Positions 7,902-15,635 of a stretch of DNA of 32,792 nucleotides are shown piece by piece. The stretch spans positions 1 through 32,792 of the forward strand of contig VYDH01000029.1 of the NCBI GenBank assembly GCA_009843525.1, in the 5' to 3' direction. Made by a program: the position numbers and the translations under genes. The stretch comes from Acidimicrobiales bacterium. Its GTDB lineage: Bacteria; Actinomycetota; Acidimicrobiia; Acidimicrobiales; Poriferisodalaceae. The notes under the pieces are model-generated. The model saw only the letters and a program-made list of their open reading frames with translations, had not been told where the DNA came from and ran no database searches. Position 1 is the stretch's first letter. The number at the start of each line of letters is the position of its first letter.

Positions 7902-8678
7902 TCAGCGGCTTGTGCGCGCAACCAGCGCCGCTTCGCAGGCCGCAAGCTGATCGGCGTCGTTCACGCCCATCGCTTCGGATGCGTCGTCGAGAGCCACGGC
8001 GGTGATCCGTTCGCCGCTGCGGGCGAGCAGGCCGATGGCGTCGGGGAGGTAGTACTCCGAGGCAGCGTTTGCGAGACGCAGCTGCGGCAGCACCTGGCGC
8101 AGCTTGGCCGCGTCGAAGCAGTACACGCCCGCATTGATCTCATTGATCTGCGCCACCGATGGCGTCGCATCGCGCTGCTCGACGACCGTCAGACCGGCCG
8201 CATCACGCACGATGCGCCCGTAGCCGGTGGGGTCGCCGACGTGAGCCGTCAGCAAGCTGGCGGCGGCACCGGCGTGGCGTCGCTCAGCGACGACGTGTCG
8301 CAGCGTCGCCGCTCGCAGCAACGGCGTGTCGCCTGGCAACACCAGGACGTCGCCGGCCTGCGGATGCGAGCTCAGTGCCGACTGACCGACGCGCGCCGCG
8401 TCACCGGTGCCGAGCTGGGCGGGTTGGGTCGCGAACAGCAGCCGGTCACCTTGAGGGGCCTCGGCGCCGACAACGTCGCGGACTTGGGCCGCGCCATGTC
8501 CCACCACCACCACGACCGGCTCTGCATCGATGCCGGCCAACGCGTCAAGGACGCGAAGCACCATGGCGCGGCCACCGATCATGTGGAGCGGCTTGGGCAG
8601 GTCCGAACCCATGCGGGAGCCGGCGCCCGCTGCGAGCACGATCGCCGCGCACGGCGGGGTCATCGGATCAGGCGGCAT
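7902..8678 (-). CDS. GlmU-like NTP transferase, uridylyltransferase domain only
   Basis: This 258-aa protein resembles the N-terminal pyrophosphorylase half of GlmU, which makes UDP-GlcNAc from UTP and GlcNAc-1-phosphate. The nucleotide-binding signature IVLAAGAGSRMGSDLPKPLH starts near residue 10. PGDTPLL, EINAGVYCFD and the closing GVNDADQLA also match GlmU. The protein stops where the hinge helix would begin, so the left-handed beta-helix acetyltransferase domain of bifunctional GlmU (about 450 aa) is missing. The ATG at 8678 was chosen because upstream codons run into tRNA-Gln; an ATG at 8663 is also possible. The position before prs is that of full-length glmU in mycobacteria. It could instead prefer another sugar phosphate. 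Confidence 0.8.
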   Translation of the reverse strand: MPPDPMTPPCAAIVLAAGAGSRMGSDLPKPLHMIGGRAMVLRVLDALAGIDAEPVVVVVGHGAAQVRDVVGAEAPQGDRLLFATQPAQLGTGDAARVGQSALSSHPQAGDVLVLPGDTPLLRAATLRHVVAERRHAGAAASLLTAHVGDPTGYGRIVRDAAGLTVVEQRDATPSVAQINEINAGVYCFDAAKLRQVLPQLRLANAASEYYLPDAIGLLARSGERITAVALDDASEAMGVNDADQLAACEAALVARTSR

Positions 8679-8707
8679 GGCGCTGGCTGGCTGCAGGAAA
8701 CGTGGGG

Positions 8708-8779
8708 TTCGGGGAGGAGGACTCGAACCTCCATTGCCGGGACCAAAACCCGATGTCCTACCAATTGAACGATCCCCGA
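8708..8779 (-). tRNA. tRNA-Gln (anticodon TTG)
   Basis: This 72-nt cloverleaf on the minus strand has acceptor arms TCGGGGA and TCCCCGA that pair perfectly. The anticodon loop contains TTG, and the T arm GGAGG-TTCGAGT-CCTCC is canonical. The discriminator is A, and a mature CCA is not encoded directly after it. The gene lies 29 nt upstream of the GlmU-like gene, so the two may be co-transcribed. Confidence 0.96.
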
Positions 8780-8816
8780 TAGCGCCTGTGGGAGCAGGCG
8801 GGTTGTCTGTGGATCG

Positions 8817-8822
8817 AGGGTA
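8817..8822 (-). promoter_or_regulatory. Putative -10 element of tRNA-Gln
   Basis: The minus-strand hexamer TACCCT ends 37 nt before the first tRNA base, a plausible distance that allows a 5' leader of about 30 nt. The same hexamer precedes metG. No clear -35 is visible. Confidence 0.35.
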
Positions 8823-8859
8823 GCGACCCGCTTCGGGCCCATCGTCACGGATTTCACTC

Positions 8860-8888
8860 GTGGCAGCACTCCTCGGAGCCGCTAGCGT
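8860..8888 (+). promoter_or_regulatory. Putative leaderless promoter of the bS22 gene
   Basis: GTGGCA at 8860-8865 and TAGCGT at 8883-8888 are spaced by 17 nt. Only 10 nt separate the -10 from the ATG at 8899. There is no Shine-Dalgarno within the usual distance, so the transcript would start at or within a few nt of the start codon. Confidence 0.45.
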
Positions 8889-8898
8889 TCGGCTCTCC

Positions 8899-8994
8899 AT
8901 GGGATCGCTGGTCAAGAAGCGCCGCAAGCGGATGCGCAAGAAGAAGCACCGCAAGATGCTGCGGCGGACGCGCTACCAGCGTCGCAATCGTTGA
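8899..8994 (+). CDS. Small ribosomal subunit protein bS22 (AURKAIP1/COX24 family)
   Basis: This 31-aa, extremely basic protein starts MGSLVKKRRKRMRKKKHRK and continues MLRRTRYQRRNR, matching the actinobacterial bS22/AURKAIP1-COX24 family, whose members begin MGSVIKKRRKRM and are about 32 residues long. In mycobacterial ribosome structures this protein is bound in the small subunit. It is the only plus-strand gene in the first 15 kb, between tRNA-Gln (divergent) and ispE (convergent, 26 nt away). Automated callers often miss it because of its length. Expression is probably leaderless. Confidence 0.93.
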   Translation: MGSLVKKRRKRMRKKKHRKMLRRTRYQRRNR

Positions 8995-9020
8995 CCTGCG
9001 GCCATCGGGGCAGCCACCAG

Positions 9021-9893
9021 CTAGTGGAGCCGCCCGATTGCGCGCGCTTGTGATGCGCGGACACCATCGCCAGCCAACTTCTGCATGCGTGCGCCGAAGG
9101 GCGCGGGGATGAACCAGGTGCCGCCGCTGCCGGCCAGCCGTGGCGTACGCCCGGTGACTGCCTCGAGGTCATCGCGCCAGGCTGAAAGCTCGGGATAGGC
9201 GGCGAGCGCTGCCGGTTCAAGGTCGTTGGCATTCGGACCAGACGGGCCGCCGAGCTCGTCCCATGTGCCATACACCGTCGCCGTGTCGACCTGGACCGGT
9301 GGCATCCACAACACGAAGGACTGGTCCCGGAATGGGAGCAGCTCGATGATCTCGCCGACGCCCGTGACGCGAGCACGCCCACCCACGAGGCAGAACGCCA
9401 CGTCGGCACCCAGGGTCGCCGCCTGCTGCGGTGTGACGATGGCGTGCGTCTGTGGGCGAGACATCGAGCCCGTGGCTGCTGCGTCGGCTGTCTTGACGGC
9501 AGTCATCCGATTGGCCCAGCGGAGCACAGCCGCTGCATCGGCCGATCCCCCGCCGAGGCCCGCACCGGGCGGGATGCGCTTGCGAACCTCGACGTGGGCA
9601 GTCCTGCCGGCCAGCTCCAGCGCCCGGATCACCAGATTCGACCTGTCAGCAGGGATGTCCCATTCAGTCGTTGCACCGGCGGGGCCTTTCGCTGCGAGAG
9701 CCGGAACGATCTCGACCGATGGCTGCGAACTGGGGTGCACGATGATCTCGTCGCACAGATCGAGCGTCACCATCTCGGCATCGATGAAGTGATAGCCGTC
9801 GGCTCGCGTGCCGCTGATCCGCAGCGACAGCGTCAGCTTCGCCGGTGCCAGCAACCGGATCGGTGCAGTGTGTGCAGTCTCCCCGGTCGCCAA
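9021..9893 (-). CDS. ispE: 4-diphosphocytidyl-2-C-methyl-D-erythritol kinase
   Basis: IspE phosphorylates CDP-methylerythritol in the MEP pathway to isopentenyl diphosphate, in the cytosol. The N-terminal LAPAKLTLSLRI and GYHFIDAEMVTLDL match the family. The GHMP-kinase ATP loop PPGAGLGGGSADAA is near residue 105, and DVAFCLVGGRARVTGVGE follows. No ATG or GTG lies at a suitable place; the TTG at 9891-9893, 7 nt after the rsmA stop, gives a typical 290 aa. Open frame extends further upstream into rsmA but without family similarity. The rsmA-ispE order is standard in actinobacteria. Confidence 0.93.
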   Translation of the reverse strand: MATGETAHTAPIRLLAPAKLTLSLRISGTRADGYHFIDAEMVTLDLCDEIIVHPSSQPSVEIVPALAAKGPAGATTEWDIPADRSNLVIRALELAGRTAHVEVRKRIPPGAGLGGGSADAAAVLRWANRMTAVKTADAAATGSMSRPQTHAIVTPQQAATLGADVAFCLVGGRARVTGVGEIIELLPFRDQSFVLWMPPVQVDTATVYGTWDELGGPSGPNANDLEPAALAAYPELSAWRDDLEAVTGRTPRLAGSGGTWFIPAPFGARMQKLAGDGVRASQARAIGRLH

Positions 9894-9900
9894 AGCGGAT

Positions 9901-10794
9901 TCAGCCTCTCGCTCGAGCTTCGAGAGAGACTTCGGCAAGCCTGATCCACTGGTCCAGTCCGAGCCGTTCGGGACGGTCGGTCGGGTCCACACCCGCTGCT
10001 GCGAGCGTGCCGTCGGCGTCATCGACGGCACCTCGCAACGTGCGGCGCAACATCTGCCGGCGGTGCGCAAATGCTGCCGTCACGAGGCGGTTGACCTCGG
10101 CGCGCAGATCGGGCTCCATGGGTGGGGCACGGCGGGTCACGCGCACCAGCGCGGATTCCACTTCGGGTCGGGGATAGAAAACCGAGGCCGGCACCGCGCC
10201 GGCCAGCTCGGCGTCAGCGTGGATGGCGACCCGAACGGAGACAGCGCCGTATGCACCGCTGCCGGGCACTGCCGCCAATCGCTCGGCGGCTTCTCGCTGG
10301 CACGTCACCAGCAGCCGGTTGACGGCCGGCACCTCATCGAGCACGGTCAGCACCAGCGAGGTCGCGATGTTGTATGGCAGGTTCGCGACGACCTGCCACC
10401 CGCTGCCCGGCAGGAGCGCGCTCCAGTCCATGCGCCGCGCGTCGGCGTGCACAATCTGCACCGCATTCGGCTTTGCAGCACCAGGTTCCGCGGCACTCTG
10501 GTCGCATCCCGTCAGGAAGGCACTCACCACCTCGCGCAGGAGCGGCACGAGGCGACCGTCAGTTTCGACGGCGACCACCTCGGCACCCGTCTCGGCCAAG
10601 GCCAACGTCAGCGAGCCCAAGCCAGCACCGATCTCCACGACACGGTCGCCCGGGCCGACACCTGAAAGACGTGCGATCCGGCGCACGGTGTTGGGATCGA
10701 CTACGAAGTTCTGCCCGAGGCTTCGCCGCGGCGCCGCTCCGAACTGCTCCAAGAGTTCCTTGACGGCAGGCAGGGTCAGCATTCGGTCTGTCAT
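9901..10794 (-). CDS. rsmA: 16S rRNA dimethyladenosine transferase (RsmA/KsgA)
   Basis: RsmA dimethylates two adjacent adenosines near the 3' end of 16S rRNA (A1518 and A1519 in E. coli numbering) using SAM, a late 30S maturation checkpoint. At 297 aa it begins with the family signature RRSLGQNFVVDP, followed by the SAM loop VVEIGAGLGSLTLALAE and the catalytic motif NLPYNIATSLV. The ATG at 10794 overlaps the tatD stop by 4 nt (ATGA). No rpfB gene lies between tatD and rsmA, unlike in mycobacteria. Confidence 0.97.
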   Translation of the reverse strand: MTDRMLTLPAVKELLEQFGAAPRRSLGQNFVVDPNTVRRIARLSGVGPGDRVVEIGAGLGSLTLALAETGAEVVAVETDGRLVPLLREVVSAFLTGCDQSAAEPGAAKPNAVQIVHADARRMDWSALLPGSGWQVVANLPYNIATSLVLTVLDEVPAVNRLLVTCQREAAERLAAVPGSGAYGAVSVRVAIHADAELAGAVPASVFYPRPEVESALVRVTRRAPPMEPDLRAEVNRLVTAAFAHRRQMLRRTLRGAVDDADGTLAAAGVDPTDRPERLGLDQWIRLAEVSLEARARG

Positions 10795-11600
10795 ACGGCA
10801 GCGGGCTCATCCAGTCCGAAGATTCGCCGGGCATTGGCCGTGGTCTCAGCAGCGACCTGGGCGGTGGATACGCCACGGGCGGCCGCGACGGCTTCGCCCA
10901 CGAAACGCACCCAACTCGGCCGGTTCTGCTTCCCCCGCTTGGGCACCGGCGCCAGGTACGGCGCGTCAGTCTCGACCAGGTAGCGGTCCGCGGGAACGAG
11001 CGCTGCGGCGTCGCGGATCTCGGCCGCGTTGCGGAATGACACGATCCCGCTGAACGACACCGAAGCACCTCGATCGAGCGCTGCACGAGCCTCGTCGGGA
11101 CCGCCGGTGAAGCAATGGAACACCGCACCGGGAGGCACTCCCTCGGCATCGAGCACATCGAAGGTGTCCTCCCACGCATCTCGGCTGTGAATGACCAGCG
11201 CCAACCCGTAGCGGTGCGCCATCGCGATCTGGGCGGCGAATGCCCCGCGCTGGCTGGCCCGATCCGAGTGCTCGTAGTAGTAGTCGAGTCCGCACTCGCC
11301 GACGGCGACGAGCCCCGTGCCGCCCGCGCCAGCCGCTCCTGCGTCGGCGATGAGCTGTTCGAGCACGTCGAGCGCTGCGGGGCCGTCGTCGGCGTCGTGG
11401 GGGTGCAGGCCGACGGTGGCTGCGACGCCCGGCAGCGTGCGGGAGCGATCCAGCGCCGCGAGGCTGCGCTCGACATCGGTGCCGATGTCGACCACCCAAG
11501 CCACGCCGTCCCGATGCGCCTCGGCCACCAGTTCAGCACCGTCTTCCCACAGATGACAGTGACTGTCGATCCAGACGTCGGCTTGGGACGCTGTGCTCAC
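10791..11600 (-). CDS. tatD: TatD-family metal-dependent DNase
   Basis: This TIM-barrel amidohydrolase-fold nuclease of 269 aa has 3'-5' DNase activity in characterised homologues. The metal ligands are in the expected places: DSHCHL (HxH) at about residues 12-17, GECGLDYYY, LVIHSRDA, FHCFTGG and ETDAPYLAP. The GTG start at 11598-11600 begins 24 nt after the metG stop, and the gene overlaps rsmA by 4 nt. The metG-tatD-rsmA neighbourhood is conserved. Confidence 0.95.
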   Translation of the reverse strand: MSTASQADVWIDSHCHLWEDGAELVAEAHRDGVAWVVDIGTDVERSLAALDRSRTLPGVAATVGLHPHDADDGPAALDVLEQLIADAGAAGAGGTGLVAVGECGLDYYYEHSDRASQRGAFAAQIAMAHRYGLALVIHSRDAWEDTFDVLDAEGVPPGAVFHCFTGGPDEARAALDRGASVSFSGIVSFRNAAEIRDAAALVPADRYLVETDAPYLAPVPKRGKQNRPSWVRFVGEAVAAARGVSTAQVAAETTANARRIFGLDEPAAV

Positions 11601-11624
11601 GGACTTGGGTTCATGGTGCTGGGT

Positions 11625-13124
11625 TCATCGCAAGCGCGGGTACAGCGGCTCGCCGGTCGACACCGGCAGGCCGCCGGGGTAACCGCCCCAGGCTGCGGCT
11701 TCCGGCAGGCGCTGATCCGCAACCGATCCCTCCATGCCGATGCGCCGCCACACCTCCTCGCAGCCCCTCGGCGTTGCCACCGACGCAAGAATCGCCACGA
11801 TGCGCAGCGCTTCGAGTGCGTCGCCCAGCACGGCGTCCACGTAGGGACCCGGGTCGGCCTTCCACGGCTCGGCCGCTTCGAGCAGGGCGTTGGTCTCACG
11901 GATGATGCGCCAAGTGGCGTCGAGGGCTTCCGACGGCGCCAAGCGCTCCCAGGCGTCAGCGGTTTCGGCAACACACTCAGCCACCGCGTCGACCAGCGGG
12001 CTGTCCGCGCGGGGTGCCGGCCCGATGCCGTCGCACTTGCGGCTGACTACGGTGGCGACGCGGCTCATGAGGTTGCCCAGGTTGTTCGCCAGGTCGGCGT
12101 TGTACCGGGCCACCATGCCCTCATAGGAGAAGTCCCCATCGGGCCCGAAGGCCTGATCGTGCAGAAAGTGATGCCGCACACCGTCGCTGCCGAAGTCGTC
12201 GACCAGGTCGCCCGGGGCGATCTGGTTGAGCGCTGACTTCGCCATCTTCTCGCCGCCGACCAGCAGGAAGCCGTGCACATGAACACGGCGGGGCGGCAGC
12301 ACGCCGCCGCTCATCAGCATCGCCGGCCAGTACACGCAATGGAAGCGGAGGATGTCCTTGCCGATCAGGTGCACACCCGGCCAGCGGTGAGCGAACTGGG
12401 CATCGTCGCTGGCGTACCCGGCGGCGGTGATGTAGTTGGTGAGCGCGTCGAACCAGACGTAGGTGACATGGCTCGGATCCCAGGGGATCGGGATGCCCCA
12501 GTCCAGCGACGTGCGGCTGATGGAGAAGTCCTGCAGCCCGCTGCGGATGAACCCCAATGCCTCGTTGCGCTTGGTTGCCGGCACGACGAAGTCGGGATGC
12601 GCCTCGTACCAGTCCAGCAGAGGCTTCTCGTAGCGGCTGAGTGAGAAGAAGTAGTTCTCCTCCGAGACGTGTTCGACCGGCCGGCGGTGGATGGGGCACA
12701 TGCCGTTGTCGAGGTCGTCCTCGGTGTAGTAGGCCTCGCAGCTCACGCAGTACAGGCCCTCGTAGGTCTGCAGGGTGATGTCGCCGTTGTCGTAGCAGGC
12801 CTGCAGCAGTTGCTGGACCGAGTGGTGATGGCGAGGTTCGCTGGTGCGGATGAAATCGTCGTTGGCGATGTCGAGCTGCTGCCACGCTTCCTGGAAGCGC
12901 ACCACAGTGCGATCGGCCCACTCGATGGGAGTGCATCCGTTCTGCTCGGCAGCCCGCTGCACCTTGAGGCCGTGCTCATCGGTGCCGGTCAGGAACATGA
13001 CGTCGCAACCGCACAGCCGATTCCAGCGAGCGATCGCGTCAGCGGTGATCGTCGTGTACGCGTGCCCGATGTGGGGGGCGTCGTTGACGTAGTAGATCGG
13101 CGTCGTGACGTAGTAGGAGGTCAC
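11625..13124 (-). CDS. metG: Methionyl-tRNA synthetase
   Basis: This class I synthetase charges tRNA-Met. At 499 aa it is the short form without a C-terminal tRNA-binding (EMAP) domain. PIYYVNDAPHIGHAY carries HIGH at residues 18-21. CVSC (126-129) and CPIH (143-146) form a knuckle-like Cys/His set. The second signature is KMAKS at about 293-297 instead of KMSKS. Next is the anticodon-binding helical domain. The GTG start at 13122-13124 has a putative -10 (TACCCT) only 6 nt upstream and no Shine-Dalgarno, so the mRNA is probably leaderless. It heads the metG-tatD-rsmA-ispE operon. Confidence 0.97.
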   Translation of the reverse strand: MTSYYVTTPIYYVNDAPHIGHAYTTITADAIARWNRLCGCDVMFLTGTDEHGLKVQRAAEQNGCTPIEWADRTVVRFQEAWQQLDIANDDFIRTSEPRHHHSVQQLLQACYDNGDITLQTYEGLYCVSCEAYYTEDDLDNGMCPIHRRPVEHVSEENYFFSLSRYEKPLLDWYEAHPDFVVPATKRNEALGFIRSGLQDFSISRTSLDWGIPIPWDPSHVTYVWFDALTNYITAAGYASDDAQFAHRWPGVHLIGKDILRFHCVYWPAMLMSGGVLPPRRVHVHGFLLVGGEKMAKSALNQIAPGDLVDDFGSDGVRHHFLHDQAFGPDGDFSYEGMVARYNADLANNLGNLMSRVATVVSRKCDGIGPAPRADSPLVDAVAECVAETADAWERLAPSEALDATWRIIRETNALLEAAEPWKADPGPYVDAVLGDALEALRIVAILASVATPRGCEEVWRRIGMEGSVADQRLPEAAAWGGYPGGLPVSTGEPLYPRLR

Positions 13125-13130
13125 CGGTTC

Positions 13131-13136
13131 AGGGTA
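13131..13136 (-). promoter_or_regulatory. Putative leaderless -10 of metG
   Basis: TACCCT on the minus strand ends 6 nt before the GTG start of metG. With initiation about 7 nt after the -10, transcription would begin at the start codon. Confidence 0.4.
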
Positions 13137-13183
13137 CTGACGAGCACCAATGCCGCTCGCAGGAATTCACCGCCCGCCCGTCG

Positions 13184-14041
13184 CTATGGCATCCGGGGAT
13201 CGAGGGAGCGAGCCAACTCCGTGGACATGCGGTAGGTGCGATTGCGGGCCACGCCTAGACGCTGTGCAACGGCCGTCGCTGCATCGCGAGGGGTAGCGCC
13301 GGCGTCCAGTTCGCGGTGCAGTTCGGCGGTTATCTGCGCGTCGGACGGGGGTTGCGAGATCGCTGGGCCTAGGACTACGACGATCTCGCCTCGTGGCGGC
13401 TCCGCGAATCGTGCCGCCAGCTCGGCGACGGTGCCGCGCGCCACTTCTTCGTGGAGCTTGGTCATTTCGCGAACGACAACTGCCGGACGGTCGGCGCCGC
13501 AGACCTCGGCCAGGTCGTCGAGCGTGGCGCCGAGCCGCTTGGGCGATTCCAGCAGGATGACTGTTCGCTGCTCGGCGGCGATGCCATCGAGTCGTTGACT
13601 GCGGGCTCTTCCCTTGCGGGGCAGGAACCCTTCCATGACCCAGCGATCTGTCGGCAGGCCCGAGACGGCCAACGCCGTCACTGGCGCCGACGGCCCCGGA
13701 ATTGCGCTGACACCGATGCCTGCTGAGGCCGTCACCGCGACCAATCGCCGCCCGGGATCGGAGATGGCGGGCATGCCCGCGTCCGTGATGTAGGCGGCAG
13801 TCTCCCCAGCCTTCAGGCGCTGCACGATCTCTGCGGCGACGGTGGCTTCATTGTGCTCATGCATTGCCACCAGCCGCCGTCCGGCGATGCCCAGCCGCTG
13901 CAGCAGCAGGCCACTGCGGCGGGTGTCCTCGCAGGCCACGAATGACACCGACGACAGCACCTCGACTGCCCGCGGGGCGATGTCATCAAGGTTGCCGATG
14001 GGTGTGGCAACCAGCCACAGCCGGGGCTCGTTCTCGCTCAT
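13184..14041 (-). CDS. rsmI: 16S rRNA 2'-O-ribose C1402 methyltransferase
   Basis: RsmI methylates the 2'-OH of C1402 in 16S rRNA with SAM, in the decoding centre. The 285-aa protein has the tetrapyrrole-methylase fold motifs: LWLVATPIGNLDDIAPRAVE, CEDTRRSGLLL, HEHNE, YITDAGMPAISDPG, AIPGPSAPVTAL and LLESPKRL. A C-terminal helical segment (AATAVAQRLGVARNRTY) follows. The ATG at 14041 overlaps the stop of the DUF192 gene by 4 nt, and upstream in-frame sequence lacks similarity. Together with rsmA, the window encodes two decoding-centre rRNA modification enzymes. Confidence 0.96.
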   Translation of the reverse strand: MSENEPRLWLVATPIGNLDDIAPRAVEVLSSVSFVACEDTRRSGLLLQRLGIAGRRLVAMHEHNEATVAAEIVQRLKAGETAAYITDAGMPAISDPGRRLVAVTASAGIGVSAIPGPSAPVTALAVSGLPTDRWVMEGFLPRKGRARSQRLDGIAAEQRTVILLESPKRLGATLDDLAEVCGADRPAVVVREMTKLHEEVARGTVAELAARFAEPPRGEIVVVLGPAISQPPSDAQITAELHRELDAGATPRDAATAVAQRLGVARNRTYRMSTELARSLDPRMP

Positions 14042-14373
14042 GCGTCGAGCCGGACGTCGAGCGTGTCTCCCACGGCCAGGCCCCAGCGTTCGCTGGCGCC
14101 CGCCCGGGCCTCGATGACCGATCGAGCGCTCAGCCTCGGCCGCCCGATCCGTCCAGGCGGCATCCGCACCAAGTCCACCACCCGCCGCTGACGGTCCAGG
14201 TACAACACGTCGATGCCGAAGCTCATCCCGAAGGTGTGCACACACCGGCACCGCTCGATCAGCAGCGCTCCGGTCAGATCGTCGCGCCCCAGCAGGCCCC
14301 GTCGGCGCTCAGAACGGGTGCGAGCAACCTCGAGGCTTGCCACCACTCGGTCCCCGGATGCCAGCCAAGGCAT
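14038..14373 (-). CDS. DUF192 (UPF0127) family protein
   Basis: This 111-aa protein covers one DUF192 domain: RRRGLLGRDDLTGALLIERC, the conserved VHTFGMSFGIDVLYLD, and a closing VIEARAGASERWGLAVGD. The biochemical role of the family is not established, so none is assigned. Most homologues are secreted or periplasmic, but I see no signal peptide here. The ATG at 14373 lies 2 nt after the ychF stop, and the 3' end overlaps rsmI by 4 nt, so it is translated within the ychF-rsmI operon. Confidence 0.88.
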   Translation of the reverse strand: MPWLASGDRVVASLEVARTRSERRRGLLGRDDLTGALLIERCRCVHTFGMSFGIDVLYLDRQRRVVDLVRMPPGRIGRPRLSARSVIEARAGASERWGLAVGDTLDVRLDA

Positions 14374-14375
14374 AG

Positions 14376-15509
14376 CTACACGTTGAAGCGGAACTCCACG
14401 ACGTCGCCATCGCGCATCGGATATTCCTTCCCCTCGACTCGCAGGCGGCCCGCGTCCCGCGCAGCAGACCACGAGCCTAAATCCAGCAGTTCAGCCCAGT
14501 CGATCACCTCGGCCCGGATGAAGCCGCGTTCGAAGTCGGTGTGGATCCGTCCAGCGCACTGGGGTGCACGCCATCCGGCCCGGAAGGTCCAAGCCCGCGA
14601 TTCCTTCTCGCCGGTGGTGAGGAACGTGCGCAGGCCCAGCAGGCCGTGCGCAGCCGCGACGAACCTCTCCAGCGCGCCCTCGCCCAGACCGAGTCCTTCG
14701 AGTAGCTCGGTTCGCTCGGCTCCGGCGAGCTGCGCAGCTTCCGCTTCGAGTTGCACACACAGCGGCAGCACAGTCGCACCCGGCAGCTCGGCCTCAATGG
14801 GTGCTGCCAGCTCCGACGCTGCATCGAGCTGGTCCTCGCCCAGATTCAGCACTGCCATGACCGGCTTGTCGGTCAGCAGGAAATGGCTTCGCAGCGCTGC
14901 TCGATGCGGGTATTCCTGGGAGGAACGCCGCGGGTGCTGGTCGGCGCCGTCGCGTTTGTCGCCAAGCGGCCATGCCCGGTACAGCGGAGTGCCAGCCGCC
15001 AGGTGTTCAAGCGCGGCGTCGAGCGCTGCAACTTCCTCGGCCAGCGCGGTGTCGGACGGCTGGCTACGCGAAGCCTTGCGCCGGCGGCCGATCCGCGAGT
15101 CCACCGACTCCAGATCCGCCAGCGTGAGCTCGGTCTCGACGATGCGAAGGTGTTCGAGGGGGTCGGCGGGACCCGGCACATCGGCATCGGAGAAGGCGCG
15201 CAGGACGAAGACGATCGCGTCCACCTCGCGGATCCCCGCCAGAAAACGGTTGCCGAGGCCCTCGCCCTTGCTGGCGCCCTCGACGAGCCCGCCGATATCG
15301 ATGAACTCTGTCGTGGTGGGCACCACTCTTCTGCTGCCGCTCATTTCGGCGAGCGCATCGAGCCGGGGGTCTGGCACCCGGGCCACGCCGACATTCGGAT
15401 CAGTGGTGGCAAAGGCGTACGGCGCCGCCAGTGCCCCGCCGCCGGCAAGCGAATTGAACAACGACGACTTCCCAGCGTTGGGCAGGCCCACGAACCCAAA
15501 GCGCTCCAT
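14376..15509 (-). CDS. ychF: Ribosome-binding ATPase YchF/OLA1
   Basis: This Obg-related P-loop protein of 377 aa hydrolyses ATP and binds ribosomes. The P-loop GLPNAGKSS is at residues 8-16, with switch [13 protein letters not shown] and Walker [18 protein letters not shown]. The guanine-specificity NKxD motif is replaced by NLGE, as expected for the ATP-preferring YchF branch. A coiled-coil insertion and the C-terminal TGS domain (FIRAEVID, ending [11 protein letters not shown]) are present. The ATG at 15509 has TAGCCT 9 nt upstream and no RBS, suggesting a leaderless mRNA. It is the head of the minus-strand block. Confidence 0.97.
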   Translation of the reverse strand: MERFGFVGLPNAGKSSLFNSLAGGGALAAPYAFATTDPNVGVARVPDPRLDALAEMSGSRRVVPTTTEFIDIGGLVEGASKGEGLGNRFLAGIREVDAIVFVLRAFSDADVPGPADPLEHLRIVETELTLADLESVDSRIGRRRKASRSQPSDTALAEEVAALDAALEHLAAGTPLYRAWPLGDKRDGADQHPRRSSQEYPHRAALRSHFLLTDKPVMAVLNLGEDQLDAASELAAPIEAELPGATVLPLCVQLEAEAAQLAGAERTELLEGLGLGEGALERFVAAAHGLLGLRTFLTTGEKESRAWTFRAGWRAPQCAGRIHTDFERGFIRAEVIDWAELLDLGSWSAARDAGRLRVEGKEYPMRDGDVVEFRFNV

Positions 15510-15518
15510 CGCCGGGCG

Positions 15519-15524
15519 AGGCTA
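15519..15524 (-). promoter_or_regulatory. Putative leaderless -10 of ychF
   Basis: TAGCCT on the minus strand is 9 nt before the ychF ATG. The same hexamer at the same distance precedes the bL37 gene. The rest of the gap to the divergent CoA-transferase gene (15525-15635) shows only that gene's RBS. Confidence 0.45.
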
Positions 15525-15635
15525 GTGAGTGCGCCGCCGGGTGCTCATGGCCCTCCCGGGCGGTGCGGCGCGCTGCGTGCAAGACTTCGCCGGGTCGGGT
15601 GCGCGCCCGAGACATCCATTGACGGGGAGGAATCC

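Noticed and set aside
12230..12250. KMAKS instead of KMSKS in MetG
   Set aside because: This substitution occurs in functional class I synthetases and does not suggest inactivation.
14840..14860. Missing NKxD motif in YchF
   Set aside because: The NxxE form is characteristic of the YchF/OLA1 branch, which prefers ATP.
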